Part shown: piece after piece, positions 1 through 10,939 of the stretch | How the letters are laid out: each line of letters starts with the position of its first letter | Numbering within the stretch: position 1 is the stretch's first letter | Made by a program: the position numbers and the translations under genes | Notes under the pieces: generated by a model | The model's input: the letters and a program-made list of their open reading frames with translations, nothing else | Told to the model about the DNA's origin: nothing | The model's database searches: none | DNA from: Tachypleus tridentatus | Lineage: Eukaryota; Arthropoda; Merostomata; Xiphosura; Limulidae | Direction of reading: 5' to 3' | DNA: 64,000 nucleotides | Assembly: GCF_004210375.1 (NCBI RefSeq) | Contig: NC_134828.1 | Span: 20,824,400 to 20,888,399 of the forward strand

Positions 1-265
1 ATACATGTAAATCTTGATTCATTCATATGTTGTTTTATTGAGACTTTATATAAATGAAAATGTGCAAATTTGCCCGTTTCTACATAGAAAATGGGTTAAT
101 TTCTAAATTTCATTATCAAGGTCTAAAAGCAAAGTTTGAAGGGAATAATGGCCATTTTCTGTACTTTTACAACATAAGCAATTAAGAACTAACACTATCC
201 AGGAAAAATTTATGTTACATAGTATTATTAATACGAAACGGACACGACAGAGACGATTTTCGAAA
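1..265 (+). repeat. Left arm of ~265 bp inverted repeat (3' flank of a repeated gene family)
   Basis: This segment is nearly the reverse complement of 2121-2391 and resembles 3735-3895 in the same orientation. The copy at 2121-2391 lies just downstream of a - strand gene relic, so this arm is probably the 3' flank of a second copy whose coding part lies left of the window. It runs directly into the N gap. Confidence 0.85.
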
Positions 266-765
266 NNNNNNNNNNNNNNNNNNNNNNNNNNNNNNNNNNN
301 NNNNNNNNNNNNNNNNNNNNNNNNNNNNNNNNNNNNNNNNNNNNNNNNNNNNNNNNNNNNNNNNNNNNNNNNNNNNNNNNNNNNNNNNNNNNNNNNNNNN
401 NNNNNNNNNNNNNNNNNNNNNNNNNNNNNNNNNNNNNNNNNNNNNNNNNNNNNNNNNNNNNNNNNNNNNNNNNNNNNNNNNNNNNNNNNNNNNNNNNNNN
501 NNNNNNNNNNNNNNNNNNNNNNNNNNNNNNNNNNNNNNNNNNNNNNNNNNNNNNNNNNNNNNNNNNNNNNNNNNNNNNNNNNNNNNNNNNNNNNNNNNNN
601 NNNNNNNNNNNNNNNNNNNNNNNNNNNNNNNNNNNNNNNNNNNNNNNNNNNNNNNNNNNNNNNNNNNNNNNNNNNNNNNNNNNNNNNNNNNNNNNNNNNN
701 NNNNNNNNNNNNNNNNNNNNNNNNNNNNNNNNNNNNNNNNNNNNNNNNNNNNNNNNNNNNNNNNN
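266..765. other. Assembly gap (500 N)
   Basis: Exactly 500 N, which suggests a placeholder of unknown true size. It starts at the TTTCGAAA point where the inverted repeat homology with 2121-2391 ends. Any open frame across it is meaningless. Confidence 0.99.
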
Positions 766-1415
766 GGAACTGAAACTAAAGTGCAGTGATTTTACATCTC
801 TGTACTGTTCTTAGCCAAAGTTATGATCAAATTAGCCATTTCTCCTGAACTGATAAAAAGCTCAATGTAAATATAAATGTAGGCCCACTGTACATATTTA
901 ACTGCACATTCTTCACTGGTGCAGTGCTATCTACTGGCAAATATAAAAATTAAACACTGATTCCGTAAAACTGAATTCTCGGAGTCAGTCTCTGGTATTG
1001 CTAAGAAAATAAATATAAATAGAAGTTTCAAGTAAACATTTGATGTCAGTAATGTGCTACCAAACGTTAAATATTTGTAAAAAACTATTATTTTCAATTC
1101 AAATAATTTATGATTAAAAAAGTAAAGAAAATATATTACGCCTTATTTTGTGCTAATGAGCTCGATGTTCGTATTACATCAAAAGCTTGAAACTTTATAA
1201 AGTCGTCGCTAGATGGAAGCAAAGTACCTTTTTATGCGTTAAATATACGTCATGTTTACTTTTTAAAATTAATATTATACTTATTTTTACATCACGTTTT
1301 GTATGTCAAAACCTTAAAATGTGTTGCAATTGAAATAATGCTGTTATTTGTTTAAATGATGAAAAACGCCTTGTTTTTCTACACTTATACATGCCTCATC
1401 TAACCGAAATCCAGT
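766..1415. other. AT-rich spacer, nothing recognised
   Basis: No supported gene or repeat family was seen here. Confidence 0.6.
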
Positions 1416-1684
1416 GTTTGTTTGTTTTTGAATTTCGCGCAAAGCTACACGAGAGCTATCTGCGCTAGCCGTCCCTAATTTAACAGTGTAAGACTAGAGG
1501 AAAGGCAGCTAGTCATCGTCACCCACCGTCATCTCTTGGGCTACTCTTTTACCAAAGAATAGTGGGATTGACCGTCACATTGTAAAGCCCCCACGGCTGA
1601 AAGGGCGAGCATGTTTGGTGCGACAGGGATTCGAACCCGCGACCCTCAGATTACGGGTCGAACGCCTTAACCCACCTGGCCAAC
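1416..1684 (-). mobile_element. tRNA-derived SINE, family 1
   Basis: Read on the - strand it has a tRNA-like head with a box-B-like GGTTCGAATCC motif, a middle part with 'gtgacggtcaatcccac', the core 'gagttggcggtgggtgg' and a tail ending in 'gcgcgaaattc'. Fourteen copies or parts of this family occur in the window. The anticodon position of the head reads CGT in the better copies, which suggests tRNA-Thr ancestry (inference). Confidence 0.9.
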
Positions 1685-2120
1685 GTTTTACTGATGACAA
1701 CGTTAGGTAATAATACTGTTTAACTGAATATATACTCATTTATTACCATGATTACAACAGTCATAGAATTAGAAACATTTTGTTTGAAGAGCGAGCCATG
1801 TGTAAAAGCTTGTATTTAAATGTTTAGTGACTGGATATATACATATATATATATGCATTTTACTTTAAATAACCGTTTTCGAGTGAATGCTTTTTAGATG
1901 CTGACCTACCGTCAGTGTAATCGGGTGACGACACACGTTTATAATATTCCATGAAAACCTGGTAACGCCGACAATCCCTAACTGTTGAGTGTGGTTTTGG
2001 TTAAGAAAGAATTTTCAACTGTTTATATAAAGGGGAAAGAGAAAACAGAGATATTGAGAAGACTGTGGAAAATTCATTGTTACAATCTGGAATTGTTTGG
2101 ATGCCCCAAGGTTGATAAAT
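1685..2120. other. Spacer, nothing recognised
   Basis: AT-rich sequence between a SINE and the inverted repeat arm, with a short TA run near 1840. Confidence 0.55.
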
Positions 2121-2391
2121 TTCGAAAATCGTCTCTGTCGTGTCCGTTTCGTATTAATAATACTATGTAACATAAATTTTGTTCCTGGATAGTGTGTGTT
2201 AGTTCTTAATTGCTTATGTTGTAAAAGTACAGAAACTGGCCATTATTCCCTTCAAACTTTGCTTTTGTGACCTTGATAATGAAATTTAGAAATTAACCCA
2301 TTTTCTATGTAGAAACGGGCAAATTTGCACATTTTCATTTATATAAAGTCTCAATAAAACAACATATGAATGAATCAAGATTTACATGTAT
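2121..2391 (-). repeat. Right arm of inverted repeat; 3' flank of gene relic 2417-3534
   Basis: Reverse complement of 1-265 with only scattered differences. It follows the stop codon of the - strand relic by about 25 bases. Together with 3735-3895 it also brackets that relic as an inverted pair. Confidence 0.85.
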
Positions 2392-2416
2392 TTATACTAA
2401 AGTTATACAAAAATGT

Positions 2417-3534
2417 TTAGAAGTGAGTAGGTTTTCGAGATTTGCAATTGTAATGTAAATCACTTTCACGTATCAGCCCCCAAATATAGTCTCCCATCAT
2501 GTTTTTGTTATACGCTCCTTGATAGCGGCGTTCAAAATCCAGTGTATCTTGGTGGAAGCGCTCGCCTTGCTCCTCTGAGTATGCTCCCATGTTCTCCTTG
2601 AAATTATCAAAATGAGCGTCAAGGATATGGACCTTCGGGGACATCCTGCATTCCATTTTGCCGTAGTTCTTCATCAGAACCTCATCCAGTTCCATGTAAC
2701 TTTCGGCCTTGTAATTGCCCAAGAATCCCCTAACCACTGCGACAAAGCTGTCTCAAGCCTTTCTTTCCTTCCTATTGAGTTTCTTGGGGAACTCTGTGCA
2801 CTCAAGAATCTTCTTTATTTGTGGTCCAACGAAGACACCAGCTTTGACCTTTGCCTCAAACAGCTTAGGGAAGAAGTCTCGAAGGTACTTGAAGGCTGCA
2901 AACACCTTATCAAGAGCTGTGACAAATTGTTTCATAAGACCCAATTTTATGCGTAATGGTGGGAACAACACCTTCTGGAGGTCAATTAGTGGCTCACACT
3001 TGACATTGTGCCTCCCCACAGAGAACACGGTCCGTTGTGGCCAGCGCTTCCTGTTGTAGTGTGCTGCAGTGTCCCTGTTGTCCCAAAGGCAAGGATAATA
3101 GAGAAACTTGGTAAAGCCTCCTTGGAGACTCATCAGGAATGCCACCATTTTGAAGTCTCCGATAACCTCCCAGCTATACTCATCAAACTTCAAGGTTTCT
3201 AGCAAGGTCTTGATGCTGTTGTATTCCTCTTTGAGGTGCACCAAAAGATATTTACATTTTAAAAGGTCTAAAATTTGTATAATATAAAATCTTACTATTC
3301 AAGCAAGCAAAAATAACCCGTCTTACCTTCTAGATTGTTTTTGCAATGCTCGCAGGTAAAATGAGGTGCCCAAGGTTTGACTTGATCCCCGATAGGCATG
3401 CCGAAATATGCCTTATAGGCTTCACACATTTAAGCAGGTGCTGTCACAGAGTACGTTTTCCCTCTTGTCTTGATAAATTGGCCACATACATAGCAGAATG
3501 CATCTGGAGGATGCTTGCAGCTTCTTGATGGCAT
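2417..3534 (-). pseudogene. Broken copy of a multicopy arthropod gene family (unknown function)
   Basis: On the - strand, an exon-like block at 3534-3327 starts with ATG, carries Cys/His pairs resembling a zinc-binding module and ends at a donor-like GAAG|GTAAGA. A second block at 3244-2417 encodes a conserved family C-terminus including 'GAYSEEQGERFHQDTLDFER' and ends in THF-stop. The first block has an in-frame TAA. The second has a TGA at 2753-2755 where the family I recall has Trp. The middle of the protein is missing between the blocks. I recognise the family from many unnamed arthropod and cnidarian predictions but know of no function. It may be a transposon passenger or transposase-like gene. 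Confidence 0.75.
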
Positions 3535-3734
3535 CTCTGATAAAATCAGATAGGTCTATGTGTTCAGTTAGGCAGCTGCAACTAAACTGAAGTGGTGAGT
3601 GGTGAGACCCTGTATACATATTACTACGGATACTTCTAGAAAATTCTCGTAAGTTCTACAACATTCTAGAAAGTTGGAGAAAATTCTCTATCAACTACTC
3701 AGCACTGAATCTACTTGAAATGTTCTGGAAAATG

Positions 3735-3895
3735 GGTAAATTTGAAAATTTCATTACCCAGGTCACAAAAGCAAAGTTTGAAGAGAAAAATAGGTCTTTT
3801 CTATTTACTTTAGGCATAAGCAATTGGGAAGTAACACTTTCTCCCCAGGAATAAGAAAAAGTAAAAAAAAAAATTCTTACGTAGTGTAATTGTCG
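3735..3895 (+). repeat. Third copy of the flank repeat, opposite orientation to 2121-2391
   Basis: It shares 'aaagcaaagtttgaag' and 'cataagcaatt' blocks with positions 1-265. It sits on the 5' side of the gene relic, so the relic is enclosed by a divergent inverted pair, as expected for a DNA transposon (inference). Confidence 0.65.
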
Positions 3896-4207
3896 TCACT
3901 GTAGTGTGAAAAAAAGTTGATGTTACCTTCAAACGGATGTATCAATAAATTGTTTTTATATGTTGTATTCACAGTCTCTTGTCATTTATTCATCACGACA
4001 CTAAGAATTAAAAAATATCAGAAGTCGCTCCATGCAATACCTAAAATTACAGATAAACAGACTGACGGAGCCAAAAATGATTGTATGTTGAGTATTTGTG
4101 AATGTGTTTTAAACGTTCTAAAGAGTAACGTTCCCATGACGAACAAACAGAAACTTAGACAATAGACATCATTTTGTGAGAGTTGGCTGACAAGAAAACA
4201 TCAGTTA

Positions 4208-4481
4208 TTTTGTTATTTTTAATTTCGCGCAAAGCTACTCGAGAGCTATCTGCGCTAGCCGTCCCTAATTTAGCAGTGTAAAACTAGAGGGAAGGCAGTT
4301 AGTCATCACCATTCACCGCCAACTCTTGGGCTACTCTTTTACCAATGAATAGTGAGACTGACCGTCACATTATAACGCCCCCACGGTTGAAAGGGCGGGT
4401 GTGTTTGGTGCGACTGGGATTCGAACCCGCGACCCTCCGATCACGAGTCGAACGCCTTAATCCCCATGGCCATGCCCAGCC
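4208..4481 (-). mobile_element. tRNA-derived SINE, family 1
   Basis: Near full-length copy of the family described at 1416-1684, with head, core and 'aatttcgcgc' tail all present. Confidence 0.9.
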
Positions 4482-4643
4482 ATCACCAGTTAAATATAAA
4501 ATAAACTTATTGATACAGAAAGGAGGGTTTTTAACGTTATTTGTGACACCAATATTTTCAATATCTAGTTGTTTGGCAGGACGGGTTACCGGTAGAGCTG
4601 CTGGAATCTAAAAAAAAAAAAAAGAAAAAAGTGGGAGACGTAA

Positions 4644-5585
4644 AAATAATGTATAATAAAACCCTACAATCTATCTATCGTAACCCTACACATCATGAAG
4701 TACAGTCTTTATTTATATCTATAAAGGTACTAGGCAAACCTGTAACTCTAAATCAGGTTAAAAACTGGTTAAGTCGACAGGATACATACACTCTTCACAA
4801 ACCAGTAAAATACAAGTTTTCGAGAAACCGAGATATTATTTCAGTGATCGATGCACCAGTTTAAATATTTACTTACGTCTATCGACGTGTTTTCTAAATA
4901 TTCATAGGTCGTTCAACTCAAGGATAAGAAATCTTTCAAACAAATTTAAAATAGGGTAGAAAACCTTGTAAATTTCAACCCGATGCTGAGACAAAGCTTA
5001 CTAATGTCTTTTTCAACGATGTATCAAGAAACAACAGATTTACTTCTGTGCTACATATAATAAAACAAAAGCAAAGCATCCATAGTAGAAAGATTTAACC
5101 ACGCTCTTAAATTTGGAAGGTGACGCTATGTTACTCCTTGTAGAAGTTATAAATATGTTACTGTATTGAAATATCTGGCCAATGTCTACAATTAATCAAT
5201 CGTACCACCGCAGCATTAAAACGAGACTGATTATTCTAATCAGTCTGATGGAAAACACTATAAATTACACATCAGGTTCGTCAGCGATTAAGTACGTTCG
5301 AGTACACTGAAGCACCAGTTTAAGAAAGGTTATAAGTCTGGATGGACAGACGAAATATTTACGATTTACCAGAGAGTAGAGACATCTACCAGTGTGTAAA
5401 CCGTAAGACTATCTTGGAGAAAAAAAATAAATGGAACATTTTATGAAACTGAACTACAAAGAGTTAAAAGGTCTCTCGATGACGTCTATGCTGTTGAAGA
5501 AATATTACATGAACGAGGAAAGAATAAAAAACAATAACAATATTTTGCAAAATGGAAAGAATATCTTAATAAATTTAATAGCTGG
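4644..5585 (+). pseudogene. Polinton/Maverick-type integrase relic with C-terminal chromodomain
   Basis: An open stretch to 4864 matches the N-terminal region of Polinton-type integrases ('NWLSRQDTYTLHKPV'). After stops and frame changes, 'KASIVERFNHALK' near 5070-5110 is the integrase region that carries the catalytic Glu. 'DDVYAVEEILHERGKNKK' near 5475-5530 is chromodomain-like. Much of the catalytic core is deleted. In Polintons this enzyme inserts the element DNA. The assignment rests on recognised motifs and was not searched. The gene is clearly dead. Confidence 0.75.
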
Positions 5586-5629
5586 ATCCCTAAACCAGAT
5601 CTGACTCACCTCCCATCGTGAAATATTAT

Positions 5630-6180
5630 GTATAATTCTATCTATTTCTCAGTATCAAATATGGATCAGTTGCATGTGTCGCCACCTAGTAACGGTAATA
5701 GTACTCAAACAAAGTATATTACTCGTCTACCGAGATTTATCAACCTTGAAGGTTCGTAGGAAGTGATATGGATCGAACTGCAATACCCTAAGTTGTCATA
5801 ACGTGCCTGATCTTACACGATGAATATTACACTTTCCCGGCTTTCACTTTGATACCATAATACATTATATTAGACCATGTCGTTACAGAGAACCTGAAGT
5901 TTTAATTAGAACCTTAAACTAATTAGAAGACACATTTCTTAACCCTGACAACGAACTGATATTTACTTGTGATTCGTTTACACCAAAAGTAAGCATGATT
6001 GTAAATGATGGATCTTCTATAACATGCAATCCTGTACTACCAGTTATACTTGGATGTAATAATAATCGCATGATGACAGAATGTACCACAGCTATACATA
6101 CTGTTAATGGACAGGACGTACCACAGCTCCACATACTGTTAATATGCATGGTAGATTTTTTTTTTTTTTTGTATTTACTC
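5630..6180 (+). pseudogene. Polinton penton/minor-capsid-like relic
   Basis: Broken frames encode a fragment resembling the minor capsid (penton-like) protein of Polintons: 'YITRLPRFINLEGS' near 5718, then 'NDGSSITCNPVLPVILG' near 6005-6055. Several stops and frame changes occur, and the end runs into a T-rich stretch. It lies in the expected integrase-to-capsid neighbourhood. The identification is moderate and the relic is non-functional. Confidence 0.6.
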
Positions 6181-6590
6181 GGATACTGTGGAAGACAATC
6201 GTATCCTCGTCTAAAGGCAAAGATTGGCAGGCCTGATGGAACTGACATAAAGGATGAAGGTACCTCTGCACGTATCAACTTCTCACTTCATTTTCTGTTT
6301 TCTCAAGTTGTTGTATACCTGAATGATAAATTAATTTCTTCGTCTCACAACCTTTATGTATATAAGGCCTACGCAGAAACTTTAGTGCATTATGATGGAG
6401 AAGCTAAGAGAAGTCATTTGACATGTGAATAAAAGACACAGCTGGTAATTTGGGCAGTCTAGATTTTAACAATGCTGAAAACTATGGAATCGAAGACCAA
6501 CAGATAGATACACGTGGTAGTCAAATAGTTGGACTGATCGATCGTCTATATTCGGATATCTTTTTTACAGGACAAGTTCTTGCCTAATGG
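6181..6590 (+). pseudogene. Polinton major-capsid-like relic (N-terminal part)
   Basis: The frame encodes 'SYPRLKAKIGRPDGTD' and 'KLISSSHNLYVYKAYAETL', which resemble the capsid protein family represented by C. elegans F54H12.2 (recalled, not searched). A TAA near 6430 and a frame change interrupt it; similarity resumes to about 6575. A 5'-truncated SINE follows, so the rest of the capsid gene is absent. Confidence 0.65.
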
Positions 6591-6610
6591 AGTAAGCTTA
6601 ACACGATTTA

Positions 6611-6831
6611 GTCGAATCCCCATTATACCAAACATGCTCTTCCTTTCAGCCGTGGGGGGCGTTACAATGTGACAGTCAATCCCACTACTCGCTAGTAAAA
6701 GAGTAGTCCAAGAGTTGGCGGTGGGTGGTGATGACTAGCCTCCTTCTCTCTAGTCTTATACTGTTAAACTAGGAACGGCTAGCGCAGATAGCCCCCGTAT
6801 AGCTTTGCGCGAAATTCAGAAAACAAACAAA
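6611..6831 (+). mobile_element. tRNA-derived SINE, family 1, 5' truncated
   Basis: Begins within the tRNA-like head at 'tcgaatccc' and continues through the core to 'gcgcgaaattcag'. It abuts the end of the Polinton relic. Confidence 0.85.
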
Positions 6832-6888
6832 TCTGTCTTTATTGCTTAACACACATATGCTTCAGTCCTTTAGTTTAAGCCTTAGCTT

Positions 6889-7015
6889 CCAGGTAGCCCC
6901 CCGCTAGTACACCGGTAAGTCTACGGCCTTACAACGCTAAAAGCAGGGATTCGATTCCCTTCGGTGGGCTCAGCAGGTAGCCCGATGTGGCTTTGCTATA
7001 AGATAATACACACAC
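6889..7015 (+). mobile_element. tRNA-derived SINE, family 3
   Basis: The head has box-B-like 'ggattcgattccc', then 'gtagcccgatgtggctttgc' and a CA-rich tail. The same family occurs at 8685 and 9560. It is short and lacks the family 1 core. Confidence 0.8.
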
Positions 7016-7613
7016 ATAACTTCCAGGTAACAGTTTAAATAAACCATGTAATCATTTTTGTTGGTTCCTCAATCGAAATGATACTTCTTGGTAATGTTCT
7101 CATTTATAACTTAACAAGATATATTAAAAAACATATTTTGTGCAATATAGACCTGTTCAAATAACAATTTAAAATAAAATATTTTTTCTGCCGTATTTTC
7201 ATAAAGTGTTAATTATCCCTCCATGTATTTCCTTTTAAACGTTGAAATTGTACTTAATCTCGATATGTGTATACGTATACACAAAATTCATTTCAGTTGT
7301 TTTTATACATAATACTACAGAATGGACAATTTTCGCACTGACCACCTCGGATTTTGAACCCTGAATTTCGGCGTTAAAAGTCCTCAAGCTTACTGCTGAG
7401 CCAATAAAGAGCGTGACAAACTGTTTTCTTTTATTCTAGTAAACAATAAATAACCAAAAATGTTATCTCATGGGTGTGCACAAACTGATTGAGAAGATGA
7501 TTTGTGTTATTAATTGTATTAATACAAGCTGGTTGAAGCATTTAAAAAGAATAAACTATAATTTTAAAAAACTTAACGACAGGTGGCGTAAAAAGTCTAC
7601 ATTTTGTAGTTGT

Positions 7614-7877
7614 ATTTGAAATTCGCGCAAAGCTACACGAAGGTTATCTGCGCTAGCCATCCCTAATTTAGCTGCGTAAGAGTAAAGGGAAAACAGCTCG
7701 TCATCACTACCCACCGCCAACTCTTGGGCCACTCTTTTACTAATGAATAGTGGGATTGACCGTCACTATATAACGTTCCCACGGTTAAGAGGGCGAGCAT
7801 GTTTGGTGTGACTCAGATTCGAATCCGCGACCCTTACGTTACAAGTCGAGCTCCTTAACCACCTGGCCATGCCGGGC
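7614..7877 (-). mobile_element. tRNA-derived SINE, family 1
   Basis: Full-length but diverged copy, ending at the '...ccatgccgggc' head on the + strand display. Confidence 0.88.
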
Positions 7878-8205
7878 TCAGGATTTCATATAAAACAAAT
7901 CGAATATTTTTCGGCACTAAAAATAGGAATATTTAGATTATGTTTGATATGTTTCTATAACAGCAAACGCCAGTGCTTTGTAATGTTATTGATTTGTTCC
8001 CTACGCATTTAAAGCTTTCTTTTTTTTATCTTCTACAGCTACTTGCAAAAAAAAAAGTTACTGAATACATAACAACCAACAAACAAATTTTACACTTTAT
8101 TGTTATTGTTTTTAGTTTGTAAAGTATACTGAAGGAATTTAGACGTTTTTACAACAAAGTTAAAACTACCTTAACCTTCCACATAACAATAAAAGAAAAT
8201 TTATA

Positions 8206-8245
8206 TTTCAGCCAACGTTTTGCTGTTGCAATTTCATCAGGGATA
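8206..8245 (-). other. Decayed hammerhead-like motif (Penelope-like 3' end)
   Basis: Read on the - strand there is CTGATGA, a TTGC/GCAA stem and AAAACG. This is the order of hammerhead ribozyme core elements, but the G of GAAA is lost. It is followed by 'gttggctgaaatataaa', a tail I associate with Penelope-like elements. Probably inactive. Confidence 0.45.
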
Positions 8246-8684
8246 ACAAGAACTGTTCTCAATCCTGATGTTGTCACAATGACGAAATATCGTATGAAAT
8301 ATTGTTTTCCATTATTATCTAGAAACAAAATGTGTTCTTTTTTTCTAAACAACTATGTTTTCAGAGTTTCACACTTACAAATATAGAATAGTTATTAATT
8401 TCCCCAAAAGGGGGCCGAATTTCGCCTGGAGGGTTCACCTGTTTTAACCATTCGCACTCCTACATACTGTCAGGAAGTCAGTAGACACTAAAATAATGCC
8501 ATATAAGGAATGCTAACGTTGCATTTTGTATTATTAGTAAAAGGTGAACATGCCAAGAAACACGAAAAGAATTATGCCCTCTATAGGGTAAAACAGAGCA
8601 TGACATATGAACTTCAAAAGCAAGAAATAAAAATATTTGTTTCTCTTAATTGTGGTTGTATTTACTCTTGAAATAAAATAATTT

Positions 8685-8822
8685 CGGAGACCATATGGAA
8701 GTACATCTAGTGACTAGAAAGTCATGTTTGTTTCACAGTAGACACCAGGTTTTCGATTCCCCTCGGTGGACTCAGGAGATAGCCCGATGTGGCTTTGCTA
8801 TGAGAAAACACACACACACAGA
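8685..8822 (+). mobile_element. tRNA-derived SINE, family 3
   Basis: Contains 'gattcccctcggtgg', 'gatagcccgatgtggc' and a (CA)n tail. The head is diverged. Confidence 0.7.
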
Positions 8823-9164
8823 ATAGAAACAACGCCCCCTACTGGATATGTATATAACCTACAACCATTAGAGGATCACAAACGAATGAGAGTCCCAAGA
8901 AATACAAACCTAGAACTTATTTTTGGTATAAAAATAAAAAAAAATATTTCAATTAAACCTTTATGAGAACTGAAAATGGTTAAATTATTATTACAACAGA
9001 TAAATAGATTTGTTATGTTTTATTTTAACGCAAAGCTTTGCACTAAGAAAACATGAAACTTCATGAAGATTCGAAATATTTTATATTAGTGAGAGAAACT
9101 TTAGCATTAGAATTAGAAAAAAAACCCCAACTAAAACCGATATTTATTGTGCACATAATAATAA

Positions 9165-9212
9165 TATTTTATTTCCGCCAACATTCAGCCGTTGCGGCTT
9201 CACCAGCGCTAG
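9165..9212 (-). other. Decayed hammerhead-like motif (Penelope-like 3' end)
   Basis: On the - strand: CTGGTGA, a perfect AGCCG-CAA-CGGCT hairpin, GAAT, then 'gttggcggaaataaa'. Hammerhead cores need CTGANGA and GAAA, so each block has one change. The stem is intact. It is a sister of the motif at 8206-8245. Confidence 0.5.
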
Positions 9213-9559
9213 TGGTACAAGAGGCAAATATGGGTGTCCACAGAAGGGTCAAGAGGGGTGTACTTGACCACTTTGAGAAATGAGAAACATAATTATTTAT
9301 TTATTCATTCTTCATATATACATAATTTTTAAAATTTAGTTCACGATCTCACACTTCCTTGCCCCTTGCGCCCCCCCCCCCTGAGTATTTTCTGCTGACG
9401 CTCATGGAACGAAAATGTTTAAATTCCACCAATGTGTAAAACAAATCCTCTACCACCACCAAAAAAAAAAAACAAGAACAAAACAACACAGAACAGCTTG
9501 AAGTGGGTCTCTGTGGTGGACAACACATGAAATAAAATGGATAAATTGCTGAAACATTC

Positions 9560-9660
9560 TTATATTACAACGCTAAAATCAGGGGTTCGATTCTTCTCGG
9601 TGGGCTGGGCAGATAGCCCGATGTGGCTTTGCTATAAGAAAACACACTCAAACACACATT
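9560..9660 (+). mobile_element. tRNA-derived SINE, family 3
   Basis: 'caggggttcgattcttc' plus 'gatagcccgatgtggcttt' and a CA-rich tail. The 5' end is indistinct. Confidence 0.75.
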
Positions 9661-10396
9661 CTTACAGGGCACTAAAATAACTATGTTTGTGTTCTTTAAT
9701 AATATCGATTACAGAAACTTATGAATATATGCGAAGAAACAGAAATTTCTCGGAGCAGCTTTCACAAAAATGCAAAGCAGGTGTTTATAAAAGTGACGTG
9801 CACAGGGGGAGTGGGGTTAAGTGGCTGTGTAATTTGAGCCCCTTTTTTCCTGATGTTTTGCCTAAAAAATGTCATTTTTTCTCCCTGTCATAAAAACTGT
9901 CAAGTTCAAAAAGTTACGTCTGCTTTCATACTCTGCTTGCTACGAGTTATTAGGCACGTAGAAAAGGTTATTAAACACGCCTTCTACACTACAAACAAGT
10001 AAAATAACATTCTAATAAATTACTTACTGAAATTCCTATTAATTTTTGTACTGAAATAAACGTTCTTATGTACTTAACAGGAGTCTAAAGGTCGTTCTTT
10101 AATAGGCTTATTATAAAAATAGAAAAAGGATTTCAGTTTTAAGATGAATGAAACACAGGTATTTTTAGCTTTTTACAATGCAAAAAAAATAATTATGATA
10201 CGCTATTAAGTGTTAACATGTAAATTTTAACTGTTCAGTTTTAGGTATTAAAAGTGTTTTGTAAGAGTAACTAAACAAGGAATAAAAAATGGCCTGTTTG
10301 CTTCTTATGGATTTTTACTCTGTGTTTACTGTAGTATCATAGTTACTATGACTACTACCGTTTTAAACTGACTGTGATTACTACTGTTTGTTATGT
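9661..10396. other. Spacer, nothing firm
   Basis: AT-rich. The last ~80 bases contain weak 'actactaccgttttaaa' units like the array at 13690-14465. Confidence 0.5.
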
Positions 10397-10493
10397 TTTT
10401 ATAGGGCCGGATTCTTCACACTAGATGTCTGTGATTTATTGGCGATAAATTTCAAAAACAAACGGACAGCACACAATCCACTTGTTTTGAAAT
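10397..10493 (-). repeat. Left arm of ~95 bp inverted repeat around a gypsy relic
   Basis: Its reverse complement matches 13583-13680 ('acaagtggatt', 'gaaatttatcgc', 'cacagaca'). LTRs would be direct repeats, so this pair is not an LTR pair. Confidence 0.7.
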
Positions 10494-10935
10494 GATATTT
10501 TTTAAAGAAGTCAAACATACATACCAAGCTTCGTTATACTGTTGGTTATCACAATTGTATCCAGAGCTATAAACAGTTGTCTCTTTTTCGTCAGAGTCTA
10601 CATAGGCGAGTTCAGTTACTTCAGAACACCCTGTAACAATACAAATTGTTCTCACCTACTCTGTTATTACAATTATAAGCTGTGGAACTCACTTTAGAAA
10701 TCACTACTATACGCTTTTTTATAGCTAAACGCACTGTCACGCAGTATGAATTCACTTGTTTTTTCCACTTTTACGTTCACACAATATAAACTAAATAATA
10801 CCCTCGTATTAAACTTAAAATGAACAGTTGTACAGATCTAACAATAAGCTCCTCTTCAAGAAAAATATTTACAATATTTTTTACACTATAAATAAAGACT
10901 GTTCTCAATTCATACTCAAAATCTACTCATATAGT
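10494..10935 (-). repeat. Probable 3' LTR remnant of gypsy relic
   Basis: Part of this ('aataagctcctcttcaag' and the following A/T-rich block) resembles the LTR at 43015-43450 ('aataagctcttcttcaaat'). It directly follows the RNase H relic on the - strand. The boundaries are uncertain. Confidence 0.5.
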
Positions 10936-10939
10936 CTGC

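Noticed and set aside
212-814. 200-codon open frame
   Set aside because: It crosses the 500-N gap, so it is not sequence.
1620-1684. tRNA gene
   Set aside because: The tRNA-like head is part of a SINE; anticodon stem is imperfect and it continues into SINE body. The same holds for the other SINE heads.
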